Assembly: GCA_964555675.1 (NCBI GenBank)
Contig: CAZKTU010000013.1
Coordinates: 1-55,959 of the forward strand
Reading direction: 5' to 3'
Source: CAIWXH01 sp964555675
Lineage (GTDB): Bacteria > Chloroflexota > Chloroflexia > Chloroflexales > Chloroflexaceae
DNA length: 55,959 nt
Below the pieces are notes generated by a model. The model did not search any database. It was given only the letters and a program-made list of their open reading frames with translations, and was not told the origin of the DNA. Of the stretch, positions 26,872-34,752 are shown in pieces (position 1 is the first letter of the stretch; each line of letters begins with the position of its first letter). The position numbers and the translations under genes are program-made.

Positions 26872-26948
26872 ACAATCTCAGTTCGTCGCGAGTTTGACGC
26901 CGTCGCCGCACCGCCGCGTACGGCGCTGGAGCTGACGAAGGAGGCCAG

Positions 26949-28331
26949 ATGACATTCAGGCTACATGAGATCGCCACAGCTCAGCCGGCGTCCGCCTCGA
27001 CCCGCGATACCACCCCGATGCCCGAGATTCCCCCTCAGCCCACGAGCATTGCCGAGACCGGCCTCACCATGGGCTTCCTCACCGATCATATCCTGAAGGT
27101 CATCTACTTCACGGGCGCGGTCAGCGGCCAGCGCCTCGAGGAGATGACCAAGCTGCCCTTCCTCGGGGTGATCGACAAGGTGCTCGAGTTTCTCAAGCTC
27201 GAGGAGTTCACCGACATCATCGGCGCCGAGGGCGGCTTCAGCGAGCGCTCATTCCAGTACATTATCACCAATAAGGGCCGGCTCAAGGTCCACGAGGTCC
27301 TCGACCGCACCCAGTATGCGGGCCCGGCCCCCGTGCCCCTCGATCAGTACCTGGAGATGTGTCGCCGCCAGCAGATTGGCGACATGGTCATCGACCAGGG
27401 TACGATCCGGCAGGCCTTCAGCCATCTGGTGATCAATGAGCGCATGCTCGACAAGATCGGCCCAGCCGCCAACTCGGCCCGCTCGCTGTTCCTGTACGGG
27501 CCGCCCGGCAACGGCAAGACGGTGATCGCCGAGGGCATCTCGAACATGCTCGGCGGCTATGTGCTTATCCCCTATGCGGTCGAGATCGACGGTCAGATCA
27601 TCAAGCTGTTCGACCCGCTCAATCACCAGGTGGTCAAGCAGCACGAGGTCGGCCATGCCGAGGGGGTCGCCTCGTTCGGCGGCAGCATCCCCGGCTCCGG
27701 CGCCGCCCACTTCCCCGATGCCCGCTGGCTCGTCTGTCGCCGGCCTCGCGTCGTAGTCGGCGGCGAGCTGATCCTCGAGCAGCTCGAGCTGATTTTCGAC
27801 CCCGTGGCCAAGGTCTACGAGGCCCCCTTCCAGCTCAAGGCGAACGGCGGCCTCTTCTTGATCGACGACTTCGGTCGCCAGAAGGTTCGCCCGCAGGATC
27901 TGCTCAACCGCTGGATCGTCCCCCTCGAGAAGAAGGTCGACTACCTCGCCCTGCAGACCGGCAAGAAGCTCCAGGTGCCCTTCGACGTGCTGATCGTCTT
28001 CTCGACCAACCTCAACCCCAAGGAGTTGGTCGACGACGCCTTCCTGCGCCGTATCCGCCACAAGATCGAGGTGCCCAATCCCTCGCCCGCCGAGTTTCGC
28101 TCGATCTTCCAGAATGTCTGCAAGAGTAAGAAGATCCCCTACAGCGACGAAGGCCTGCGCCACCTGCTCCAGGAGCACTATATGAAGCTCGGGCGCGACC
28201 TGCGGTCTTGCCACCCGCGCGATATCTGCGACCAGATCCTCGACGAGGCCAAGTATCGTAACATTACGCCGGCCATGTCGAAGGAGCTGATCGACCGGGC
28301 CTGCGAGGCCTACTTCGTCAAGCTTGGCTAG
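26949..28331 (+). CDS. MoxR/ATP-binding AAA protein beside the CpaF ATPase
   Basis: The 460-residue protein has an N-terminal domain of about 150 residues (GFLTDHILKVIYFTG, LPFLGVIDKVLEFLKLEEFTDIIGAEGGFSERSFQYIITNKGR, winged-helix-like) and a AAA ATPase with Walker A GPPGNGKT (184-191), Walker B LFLIDD (302-307) and VFSTNLNPKELVDDAFLRRIR (sensor and Arg finger region). SD GAAGGAGG precedes the ATG. It lies 60 nt upstream of the CpaF gene. It may act as a chaperone or regulator for the pilus-type system; direct evidence is synteny only. Confidence 0.75.
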   Translation: MTFRLHEIATAQPASASTRDTTPMPEIPPQPTSIAETGLTMGFLTDHILKVIYFTGAVSGQRLEEMTKLPFLGVIDKVLEFLKLEEFTDIIGAEGGFSERSFQYIITNKGRLKVHEVLDRTQYAGPAPVPLDQYLEMCRRQQIGDMVIDQGTIRQAFSHLVINERMLDKIGPAANSARSLFLYGPPGNGKTVIAEGISNMLGGYVLIPYAVEIDGQIIKLFDPLNHQVVKQHEVGHAEGVASFGGSIPGSGAAHFPDARWLVCRRPRVVVGGELILEQLELIFDPVAKVYEAPFQLKANGGLFLIDDFGRQKVRPQDLLNRWIVPLEKKVDYLALQTGKKLQVPFDVLIVFSTNLNPKELVDDAFLRRIRHKIEVPNPSPAEFRSIFQNVCKSKKIPYSDEGLRHLLQEHYMKLGRDLRSCHPRDICDQILDEAKYRNITPAMSKELIDRACEAYFVKLG

Positions 28332-28391
28332 ACGATCGCAAGCGCTGCTTACGACGCCCCTAGTGCGGCGTCTCACACAAGGAAGCCTGCT

Positions 28392-29846
28392 ATGTCCCTG
28401 CTGAAACGACTTGGCGGAAGCTCACCCCAGCCCAGCGAGCCCGTCACGACTGGCCCCGCTCTCACCGCCGTCGCGCCCCCGCCGCAGGCCGCCGTTATCC
28501 CACCCTCGGAGCCCCGCAGCGCCCTCACGGGCCCGCTGGTCGAGGACGCCGCCCAGCCCACAGACCACCAGCGCATGCTCGAGCTCTCGCTCTGGTGCGT
28601 CGACCGCATCCAGGCCTCGCTGGGCAACCAGAACGAGCTCAAGCGCTCGGCCGAGACCGAGAAGCTGCTCCAGGAGCGCTTCGCCCGCGTCTACCAGCAG
28701 GCGGGGGTGAACCTCGGCGGCGAGCAGGTCAAGCAGCTCTTCACCATGGTCTGCGACGAGCTGATGGGCTTCGGCCCCATCCAGCAGCTGCTCAACGACG
28801 ACAGTATCTCTGAGGTGATGGTCAACGGCCCCGACCGGATCTATATCGAGCAGAAGGGCAAGCTGAAGCTGACTCAGGTGCGCTTCGCCAGCGACGAGCA
28901 CGTGCTCAAGGTGATCGACCGCATCATCAGGCCCCTCGGCCGGCGCATCGACCGCAAGTGGCCCATGGTCGACGCGCGCCTGCCCGACGGCTCGCGCGTC
29001 AATGCGATCATCCCCCCGTGCGCCATCGACGGCTCGACGATCACCATCCGTAAGTTCTCGAAGAATAAGCTCAAGGTCGACGACCTGATCCGCTTTGGCT
29101 CGATGACCCCCGAGATGGCCGAGTTCCTGCGGGCCTGCGTGGTCAGCCGGCTCAATATCGTCGTCTCGGGCGGCACCGGCTCGGGTAAGACCACCCTGCT
29201 GAATGTGCTCTCGAACTTCATCCCCGAGGACGAGCGCATCGTCACGATCGAGGACAGCGCCGAGCTCCAGTTGGCCCAGGACCATGTGGTGCGCCTCGAG
29301 GCCAAGCCCCCCGAGGTCGACGGCAGCGGGCGCGTGCAGATCCGCGACCTGGTGATCAACTCGCTGCGTATGCGCCCCGAGCGGGTCGTGATCGGCGAGT
29401 GCCGCGGCGGCGAGACCCTCGACATGCTCCAGGCGATGAACACCGGCCACGACGGCTCGCTCACCACGCTCCACGCCAACACCCCCCGCGACGCCCTCGC
29501 CCGTATGGAGACGATGTCGATGATGGCCGGCATGGACCTGCCGCTCAAGGTCATCCGCGAGCAGATCGCCTCGGCGATCGACATCATCGTCCAGCAGACC
29601 CGCCTCGAAGACGGCCAGCGCAAGATCTCGTACGTCACCGAGGTCCAGGGCATGGAGGGCGATACGGTGGTGCTCCAGGATATCTTTAAGCTCGACATCC
29701 TGGGCAAGACCCCCGAGGGCAAGATCCAGTGCGAGATGAAGCCCACCGGCGTGCGACCCCGCTTCACGCCGCGCCTTGAGGCCCACGGCTTCAAGTTGCC
29801 GCCGAGTATCTTCGGCGCCCAGATCCCCGGCAAGAAGGGCTGGTAG
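28392..29846 (+). CDS. CpaF/TadA-family type II/IV secretion ATPase
   Basis: The 484-residue ATPase has an N-terminal Pro/Ala-rich region, then the CpaF core: LLNDDSISEVMVNGPDRIYIEQKGKLK, RPLGRRIDRKWPMVDARLPDGSRVN, Walker A GGTGSGKT (260-267), DERIVTIEDSAELQL, and RVVIGECRGGETLDMLQAMNTGHDGSLTTLHAN. It should power assembly of Flp-type pili or a related envelope machine at the inner face of the membrane. TadB/TadC and pilin genes are absent from this window, so the rest of the system must lie elsewhere. SD AAGGAAG. Confidence 0.9.
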   Translation: MSLLKRLGGSSPQPSEPVTTGPALTAVAPPPQAAVIPPSEPRSALTGPLVEDAAQPTDHQRMLELSLWCVDRIQASLGNQNELKRSAETEKLLQERFARVYQQAGVNLGGEQVKQLFTMVCDELMGFGPIQQLLNDDSISEVMVNGPDRIYIEQKGKLKLTQVRFASDEHVLKVIDRIIRPLGRRIDRKWPMVDARLPDGSRVNAIIPPCAIDGSTITIRKFSKNKLKVDDLIRFGSMTPEMAEFLRACVVSRLNIVVSGGTGSGKTTLLNVLSNFIPEDERIVTIEDSAELQLAQDHVVRLEAKPPEVDGSGRVQIRDLVINSLRMRPERVVIGECRGGETLDMLQAMNTGHDGSLTTLHANTPRDALARMETMSMMAGMDLPLKVIREQIASAIDIIVQQTRLEDGQRKISYVTEVQGMEGDTVVLQDIFKLDILGKTPEGKIQCEMKPTGVRPRFTPRLEAHGFKLPPSIFGAQIPGKKGW

Positions 29847-29876
29847 TCGGCTCGCGCCAGAGCCGCCTCGACCTAC

Positions 29877-29902
29877 GAAGGGCGCAGCATGCTGCGCCCT
29901 TC
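29877..29902 (+). terminator. perfect 26-bp palindrome after the CpaF gene
   Basis: The sequence is self-complementary for 26 bp. No U-run follows. It lies between the CpaF stop and the CrtI start and contains a candidate ATG (29889) that is therefore unlikely to be the CrtI start. Confidence 0.5.
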
Positions 29903-29921
29903 CCTATGCACAACACTACGT

Positions 29922-31436
29922 ATGAGCTCAGATCAGATTATCGTGGTCGGCGCGGGGCTGGGGGGCCTGGCCGCGGCGATCCGCCTGGCTGCCCAGGGGC
30001 GCCGCGTCAGCCTCATCGAGAAGAACGAACGAGTGGGCGGCAAGCTGAGTCTGGTCGCCGCCGAGGGCTACACCTTTGATACAGGCCCCTCGCTGCTCAC
30101 CATGCCCTGGGTGATCGAGGAGCTGTTCGCGGCCGCGGGCCGGCGCATGGGCGATTACCTGCAGCTCGAGCAGATCGAGCCGACCTGCCGCTACAGCTGG
30201 CCCGACGGCGCCAGCTTCAACGCCTGGCAGCGCCTCCCCCAGCTCATCCAGGAGATCGAGCGGCTCAGCCCCGCCGATGTCCCGAACTTCTTTCGCTTCC
30301 TGGCCCATACGGCCGGGATCTACGACGCCGTCGCCGAGAACTTTCTGCTCAGGCCCTTCGACGGCCTGGCCGAGCTGATCACTCCGCGCCTGGCCCGCGA
30401 CGGCCCGCGCATCGACGCCCTGCGCAGCGTCGACGCCGCAGTGCGCTCGTTCTTCCGTAGCCCCTACCTGCGCCAGGTCTTCAACCGCTACGCGACCTAC
30501 AACGGCTCGTCGCCCTACAGCTCGCCGGCGACCTTCAATGTGATCGCCTATATCGAGCTGGCCGAGGGCGGCTGGTACGTGCGCGGCGGGATGTACGCCC
30601 TGGCAGCCGCCCTCGAACGCCTCTGCGGCGAGCTCGGCGTCGAGCTGCGCCTGAATACCCCCGTGGCCGAGGTGCTGCACCAGGGCGGCGTCGCCAGAGG
30701 CGTGCGCCTGGAGAGCGGCGAGGAGCTGCCCGCGGCCCAGGTGGTGGTGAACGCCGACCCGCGCTACGCCTATGGGGCCCTGATCAAGGGGCAGGGGGCC
30801 ATTGCGGCCCGCCTGGCCCGCCTCGAGCCCTCGTGCAGCGGCTTCATCCTCTTCCTCGGGGTCGACCGCGTCTACGAGCAACTCGCCCACCACAATATCT
30901 TCTTCAGCGCCGACTACCCCCGCGAGTTCGCCGCGATCTTCCAGAAGGGCGTGCCCGCCGCCGACCCGACGGTCTATGTGGCGGCAACCAGCGTCAGCGA
31001 CCCCGACCACGCGCCGCCGGGCCATATGAACCTCTTCGTGCTGGTGAACGCCCCCGCCCTCGGCCCGCGGGTCTGCTGGGAGCGCGAGGCCGCCGCGTAT
31101 GGCGACCAGGTGATCGCAAAACTCGAGCGCATGGGCCTGAGCGGGCTAAGCCACCATATCGCCTACAGGCAGACCTGGACCCCGGCCGACCTGGAGGCGC
31201 GCTACAACGCCGCCGGCGGCGCGATCTACGGCCTCGCCTCGAACAACCCCTTCGCGGCCTTTATGCGGCCCCCGCTGCGGGCGCGGGGCCTGCGCGGCCT
31301 CTATTTTGTCGGCGGCGGCACACACCCGGGTGGCGGCATCCCCTTGGTGCTGCTCTCGGGCCGCGCCGTGGCCGAGCGGGTATGCGCCGACAGCCCCGAA
31401 AACCCTTTACACAAGGCGGATAAACATTACAATTAG
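29922..31436 (+). CDS. crtI: phytoene desaturase (CrtI) family FAD oxidoreductase
   Basis: The 504-residue protein has the FAD-binding N terminus IIVVGAGLGGLAAAIRL (GxGxxG about 10-15, acidic Glu33), then VGGKLS, GYTFDTGPSLLTMP, and PSTNVIAYIE-type region. Near the C terminus it has FVGGGTHPGGGIPLVLLSG, the CrtI/CrtN signature. It should desaturate or oxidise a carotenoid precursor such as phytoene. The exact step cannot be told from sequence, and diapocarotenoid or ketolase relatives remain possible. No SD is visible before ATG 29922. No other carotenoid genes are adjacent. Confidence 0.8.
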   Translation: MSSDQIIVVGAGLGGLAAAIRLAAQGRRVSLIEKNERVGGKLSLVAAEGYTFDTGPSLLTMPWVIEELFAAAGRRMGDYLQLEQIEPTCRYSWPDGASFNAWQRLPQLIQEIERLSPADVPNFFRFLAHTAGIYDAVAENFLLRPFDGLAELITPRLARDGPRIDALRSVDAAVRSFFRSPYLRQVFNRYATYNGSSPYSSPATFNVIAYIELAEGGWYVRGGMYALAAALERLCGELGVELRLNTPVAEVLHQGGVARGVRLESGEELPAAQVVVNADPRYAYGALIKGQGAIAARLARLEPSCSGFILFLGVDRVYEQLAHHNIFFSADYPREFAAIFQKGVPAADPTVYVAATSVSDPDHAPPGHMNLFVLVNAPALGPRVCWEREAAAYGDQVIAKLERMGLSGLSHHIAYRQTWTPADLEARYNAAGGAIYGLASNNPFAAFMRPPLRARGLRGLYFVGGGTHPGGGIPLVLLSGRAVAERVCADSPENPLHKADKHYN

Positions 31437-31513
31437 TTAGGCGTATTGGGTCGCGCAGCAGGCTCACAGGCCAGCCACATCACCGGCATTATCGTTAAGA
31501 CACGATTAAGGAC

Positions 31514-31542
31514 TTGATTTTCCGGCATAGCAATGCTATTAT
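31514..31542 (+). promoter_or_regulatory. promoter of the structured RNA, with an operator-like dyad
   Basis: TTGATT (31514-31519), exactly 17 nt, TATTAT (31537-31542). Transcription would start near 31549. A 13-bp dyad, ATAGCA-A-TGCTAT (31527-31539), overlaps the spacer and the -10 box. There is no + strand protein gene downstream for 700 nt, which points to an RNA product. Confidence 0.6.
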
Positions 31543-31545
31543 GAG

Positions 31546-31972
31546 CTCGAAGCCTCAAGGGAACGACAAGACACCGGGGCACCTGAACAGCTAAAAACGC
31601 ACAGTCACACGACAAGCGCCCATCCTCCACTGTAAAGGGATAAGGCCCGAACTGGAGGGGCGAGCGTGCGTCAGGGGAAATGGGGCCGACACGGGGTGTC
31701 ACCCCAGGGAGCCTGACAGACAAGCGCCGAACCGCTGATGTAGCGGTTGGATGCTCTGCGAGTCACATGACTGTCTCTCACGGCAAAGCTCATCGCGCGA
31801 GGCGAAAAAAATTACAGACCCGCGCACCGCACGAGCCATACCCGTAGGCAAAAGCTAGCCAGGCCGGGGCCAAAAACGCACCGCCAACGGCAGAGCAGCC
31901 GAGGGTCCGCCACGAGATAAGTAAGCTGAACAACAGAGTCCAACGATTTTGTCGAACCCTTGAGGCGTCAAG
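31546..31972. repeat. imperfect 25-bp inverted repeat bracketing the RNA
   Basis: The left arm is 31546-31570 and the right arm 31948-31972. Twenty of 25 positions are complementary, including the 10-bp core GCCTCAAGGG / CCCTTGAGGC. The arms could be ends of a small mobile element or could close a long RNA as a terminal helix; the sequence does not decide. Confidence 0.5.
31611..31800 (+). ncRNA. probable stand-alone HEARO / IscB omega-RNA
   Basis: Nested perfect helices lie in + orientation: CCTCCA/TGGAGG (31624-31629, 31653-31658); GTCAGG/CCTGAC (31670-31675, 31712-31717) enclosing GGGG/CCCC and GACAC/GTGTC (31682-31705); and AACCGCT/AGCGGTT (31730-31748). GGCG at 31659-31662 can pair with CGCC in GACAAGCGCC at either 31611-31620 or 31719-31728, a pseudoknot option. 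The motifs TAAGGCCCGAA (31641-31651) and CAGACAAGC after the second helix match my memory of HEARO/omega-RNA scaffolds. Boundaries are approximate. No iscB gene follows, so it would act in trans or be a relic. Confidence 0.6.
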
Positions 31973-32001
31973 TTCAGAAGGAGCGTGAACCCACAGCGAG
32001 A

Positions 32002-32082
32002 GGAACTGAACGAACGTCGGCACCAGAAGGAACTGTACGCACGTCGGAACCAGAAGGAACTGCACGTACGTCGGAGCCTGAC
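32002..32082. repeat. three tandem copies of a 27-bp repeat
   Basis: Units 32002-32028, 32029-32055 and 32056-32082 share GGAACTG, ACGTCGG and (in two) CCAGAAGGAAC. They lie just outside the right inverted-repeat arm. The unit length is a multiple of three, so all frames read through, but no supported gene contains it. Confidence 0.8.
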
Positions 32083-32176
32083 GAGCCCCAGGCCCGTCAG
32101 CGACTTTCGGAAGCCAGTACGCCCGTTGGAACCTGACGCAGAGTTGGCCGGAATTTTCGCTCACCTGATTCAGCGC

Positions 32177-32205
32177 AAGGCCGGAGGGATAACCCTCCGG
32201 CCTTT
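32177..32205 (-). terminator. terminator of the fab operon
   Basis: A perfect 12-13-bp stem (32177-32188 with 32193-32205, loop ATAA) lies 26 nt past the stop of the last FabG gene. The minus strand continues with CCTTGCG, so the U-run is short. Confidence 0.7.
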
Positions 32206-32230
32206 GCCATGCCCGGCCGCCCACAGGCCA

Positions 32231-32977
32231 TCAGGACATGGTCCAGCCGCCGTCGACAGCCAGGGTATGCCCGGTGATATAGGAGGCCAGAGGCGAGGCC
32301 AGAAAGACGACCGCTGAGGCGACCTCCTCGGGCTTGCCGACCCGGCGCATGGCGATAATCTGCTCGCCCCAGGCCAGCACCTCGGGCGGGGTCGCGGCCA
32401 GCAGCTCGGTGGCGACGAGGCCGGGCGCCACAGCATTGACGGTGATGGCCCACGAGGCCACCTCGCGGGCGAGGGAGCGGGTGAGGCCAAGCACGCCGCC
32501 GGTGGCCGCCGAGTAGTCGGCCTGACCGGGGAAGCCGCCCGTGGCGTGGAGGGCGGCGAGATTGACGATGCGCCCGTAGCGGCGCTGCATCATGGGGCGC
32601 ACTGCCGCCCGACAGAGGTGGTAGACGCCGTCAAGGTTCGTCGCCAGGGTCGCCTGCCAGCGGGCCAGGCTCATCGTCTCGACCGGGCCGAAGGCGGCCA
32701 TGCCGGCGCAGTTGACCAGGATATCGAGGCGCCCCCAGCGGGCCAGGGTCGCGCCGACCAGAGCCGCGCCCGAGTCGGGGTCGCCGACATCGGCCTGCAT
32801 CGCCGCGGCCTCGCCGCCGGCGGCCGCCACCAGGGCGAGAGTTGCGTCGGCGGCGTCGGCCCGTTCGCGGTAGCAGAAGAGCACCCGCGCCCCGCGCCGG
32901 GCCAGGTCGGACACCACTGCGCGTCCGATACCGCGCGAACCGCCCGTCACGAGCGCAACCTGGCCCTGAAAGTCCAT
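32231..32977 (-). CDS. FabG-like short-chain dehydrogenase lacking catalytic Ser and Lys
   Basis: The 248-residue protein has the full SDR fold: TGGSRGIGRA (11-20), DILVNCAG (85-92), Asn114 and Tyr155. The residue aligned to catalytic Ser is Ala142 (NLAALHA), and the YxxxK lysine is Thr159 (YSAATGG; codon ACC). It retains NADP-binding and dimer elements. It follows the intact fabG by 28 nt and is last in the fab operon. It is probably a recent paralogue now serving as a pseudoenzyme, partner or binder. The conserved frame argues against simple decay. Loss of activity is inferred. Confidence 0.85.
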   Translation of the reverse strand: MDFQGQVALVTGGSRGIGRAVVSDLARRGARVLFCYRERADAADATLALVAAAGGEAAAMQADVGDPDSGAALVGATLARWGRLDILVNCAGMAAFGPVETMSLARWQATLATNLDGVYHLCRAAVRPMMQRRYGRIVNLAALHATGGFPGQADYSAATGGVLGLTRSLAREVASWAITVNAVAPGLVATELLAATPPEVLAWGEQIIAMRRVGKPEEVASAVVFLASPLASYITGHTLAVDGGWTMS

Positions 32978-33005
32978 CGCTGTTTCCCCGCGCCGTATGG
33001 CGCCC

Positions 33006-33752
33006 CTACGGCATCACCCACCCGCCGTCGACGGTCAGCACGTGCCCGGTGATATACGAGGCCCGGGGCGAGGCCAGGAAGGCGATCGCGGCGGCCACCT
33101 CTTCGGGACGGCCGAAGCGACCCACGGCGATCACACCCAGGGCCCACTCGCGCAGGGCCGGGGCGACCGTATCGACCAGGTCGGTCTCGACATAGCCGGG
33201 GGCCACCACATTGGCGGTGACGCCCGCAGAGGCGGCCTCGCGGGCGAGGGCCCTAGTGAAGCCGACCAGGCCAGCCTTGGCGGCCGCATAGTTGGTCTGC
33301 CCGACATTGCCGGCCAGGCCGGCGAGGGAGCCCACGTTGATGATGCGCCCGTAGCCCTGGCTCCGCATCGCGGGCAGGGCGGCGCGGCAGCAGAGGAAGA
33401 CCGAGGTTAGATCGACCGTGATCACCCGACGCCACTGCTCGGCCCGCATGCGGGCCAGGGGCGCGTCGTCGGTGATGCCGGCGTTGTTGACCAGGATATC
33501 GAGGCGCCCCCAACGGGCCAGGGCGGCGTCCACCAGGGCCTGGGCGGCTGCCTCGTCGCTCACATCGCAGCCGAAGGTCTCGGCTTGGCCGCCGGCCGCC
33601 GTGATCTGGGCCGCGACCTCGTCGGCGGCGGCGGCATTGCGCTGGTAGTTCACCAGCACATGGGCGCCCTCGGCGGCCAGCTCGAGGGCGGTAGCCCGCC
33701 CGATGCCCCGCGAGGCGCCCGTCACCACAGCGACCTGGTTGTGCAGCGGCAT
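33006..33752 (-). CDS. fabG: 3-oxoacyl-ACP reductase
   Basis: The 248-residue SDR reduces 3-oxoacyl-ACP to 3-hydroxyacyl-ACP with NADPH in type II fatty-acid synthesis. TGASRGIG (11-18), NNAG (89-92), and the active site Ser142 (NVGSLAG), Tyr155 and Lys159 (YAAAK) are intact. Position 114 is Asp where E. coli has Asn. ATG 33752 overlaps the fabD stop (TAATG). Confidence 0.93.
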   Translation of the reverse strand: MPLHNQVAVVTGASRGIGRATALELAAEGAHVLVNYQRNAAAADEVAAQITAAGGQAETFGCDVSDEAAAQALVDAALARWGRLDILVNNAGITDDAPLARMRAEQWRRVITVDLTSVFLCCRAALPAMRSQGYGRIINVGSLAGLAGNVGQTNYAAAKAGLVGFTRALAREAASAGVTANVVAPGYVETDLVDTVAPALREWALGVIAVGRFGRPEEVAAAIAFLASPRASYITGHVLTVDGGWVMP

Positions 33753-34708
33753 TAGCTGTTCTCGGCGGTGAAGGCCCGCACATCCTCCGCGCTGCTGACA
33801 TTCACCAGGCGGGCGTGGGGCGCGATGCGTCTGATCAGGCCAGTGAGCACCTTGCCGGGGCCGAGTTCGAGGAACGAGGCCACGCCATCGTGGGCCATAC
33901 GCTGCACCGAGGCGATCCAGCGCACGGGGGCGACGACCTGGGCCACGGCCTCGCGGCGCACATCGTCGGCCGTCACCAGGGGCTCGCCGGTGACATTGGC
34001 GATCAGGGGCACGCGCAGGGCGCGCACGGCGGCCGTCTCGATCGCCCGGGCCATGCCCTCGGCGGCGTGGATCATCAGGGGCGAGTGGAAGGCCGCGCTC
34101 ACCTTGAGCGGGATGACCCGCTTGGCCCCGCGCTCTTTGGCGAGCAAACCGGCGTGCTCGACGGCGAGATTGCTGCCGCTAATCACGAGCTGGTCGGGCG
34201 CGTTATAGTTAGCCACTACCACCGTGCTCACCGTCTCGGGGTGCGACGAGAGCGACTCGCTGACCTCGCGGCAGATCTGATCGAGGGTCTCGTCGGTGAG
34301 GCCGATCACGGCGGCCATGCTCCCCTCATGGGCCTCGGCCATCAACTCGCCGCGGCGACGCACCAGGCGCAGGGCGGTGGCGAAGTCGAGGGCGCCGCCG
34401 GCCACCAGGGCCGAGTACTCGCCGAGGCTATGGCCGGCGACGGCGAGGGGGAGGGGCAGGGGCTCGCCCCTGGCCTCCTCGATCGAGCGCAGCAGGGCCG
34501 TGGAGAAGGTCAGGAGGGCAGGCTGGGCATTCTCAGTGGCGGTCAGCTCGGCCTCGGGCCCCTCGAAGCACAGGCGGGTCAGCGAAAGACCGAGGGCGCC
34601 ATCGGCCTCGTCGAAGACCGCCCGCGCCGCCGGCGAAGACGCGTACAGGTCGCGGCCCATGCCCACCGCCTGCGACCCCTGGCCTGGAAACACCCACGCA
34701 GTCGTCAT
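33752..34708 (-). CDS. fabD: malonyl-CoA:ACP transacylase
   Basis: The 318-residue enzyme loads malonyl groups onto acyl carrier protein. VFPGQGSQ (6-13), the nucleophile motif GHSLGEYSA (Ser94), and AAFHSPLM near residue 205 (His of the dyad) are present. It lies 44 nt after fabH and overlaps fabG by 1 nt. No acpP gene is seen nearby. Confidence 0.95.
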   Translation of the reverse strand: MTTAWVFPGQGSQAVGMGRDLYASSPAARAVFDEADGALGLSLTRLCFEGPEAELTATENAQPALLTFSTALLRSIEEARGEPLPLPLAVAGHSLGEYSALVAGGALDFATALRLVRRRGELMAEAHEGSMAAVIGLTDETLDQICREVSESLSSHPETVSTVVVANYNAPDQLVISGSNLAVEHAGLLAKERGAKRVIPLKVSAAFHSPLMIHAAEGMARAIETAAVRALRVPLIANVTGEPLVTADDVRREAVAQVVAPVRWIASVQRMAHDGVASFLELGPGKVLTGLIRRIAPHARLVNVSSAEDVRAFTAENS

Positions 34709-34752
34709 AGCTTTGATGATTAAACGGGTAAGCGAGAACTTTCGTCGTAGCC

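Larger units (their letters stand above)
26347..26948. other. 602-nt divergent intergenic region
   Basis: This stretch separates the SdrD-like gene (-) from the AAA ATPase gene (+). It is AT-richer than its surroundings at 26580-26720. It holds one promoter for each direction and a long leader for the minus-strand gene. The leader has a GAGGGCC-A-GGCCCTC inverted repeat at 26422-26436. Small open frames here (for example 26749-26952, +) lack an SD and codon bias and are not called. Confidence 0.6.
31437..32230. other. 794-nt gap holding a structured RNA and repeats, no convincing protein gene
   Basis: This is the longest non-coding stretch. From left to right it has a good + strand promoter (31514-31542), an inverted-repeat arm (31546-31570), a compact structured RNA (core 31624-31748), the second arm (31948-31972), three tandem 27-bp repeats (32002-32082), and a terminator for the minus-strand fab genes (32177-32205). 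Small ORFs on either strand (31433-31723 -, 31790-32224 -, 31985-32317 +) lack an SD and overlap the RNA structure or the repeats. Confidence 0.7.

Noticed and set aside
26749..26952. 67-codon + strand ORF ending over the AAA gene start
   Set aside because: It spans the promoter and has no SD; it looks like chance.
29889..29921. Upstream ATG for crtI
   Set aside because: It lies inside a perfect 26-bp palindrome and would add a non-homologous tail before the FAD motif.
31433..31723. 96-codon minus-strand ORF across the structured RNA
   Set aside because: No SD, no domain; it runs through perfect RNA helices on the other strand.
32002..32082. Possible short CRISPR array
   Set aside because: The 27-bp units are directly adjacent with no spacers and differ from each other.
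31790..32224. 144-codon minus-strand ORF with repeated VQFLLVPT units
   Set aside because: The repeats come from the 27-bp tandem DNA repeat; no SD and unlike local codon use.
31437..32230. RNase P RNA, tmRNA or 6S RNA
   Set aside because: None of their conserved segments is visible; the motifs fit HEARO/omega-RNA better.
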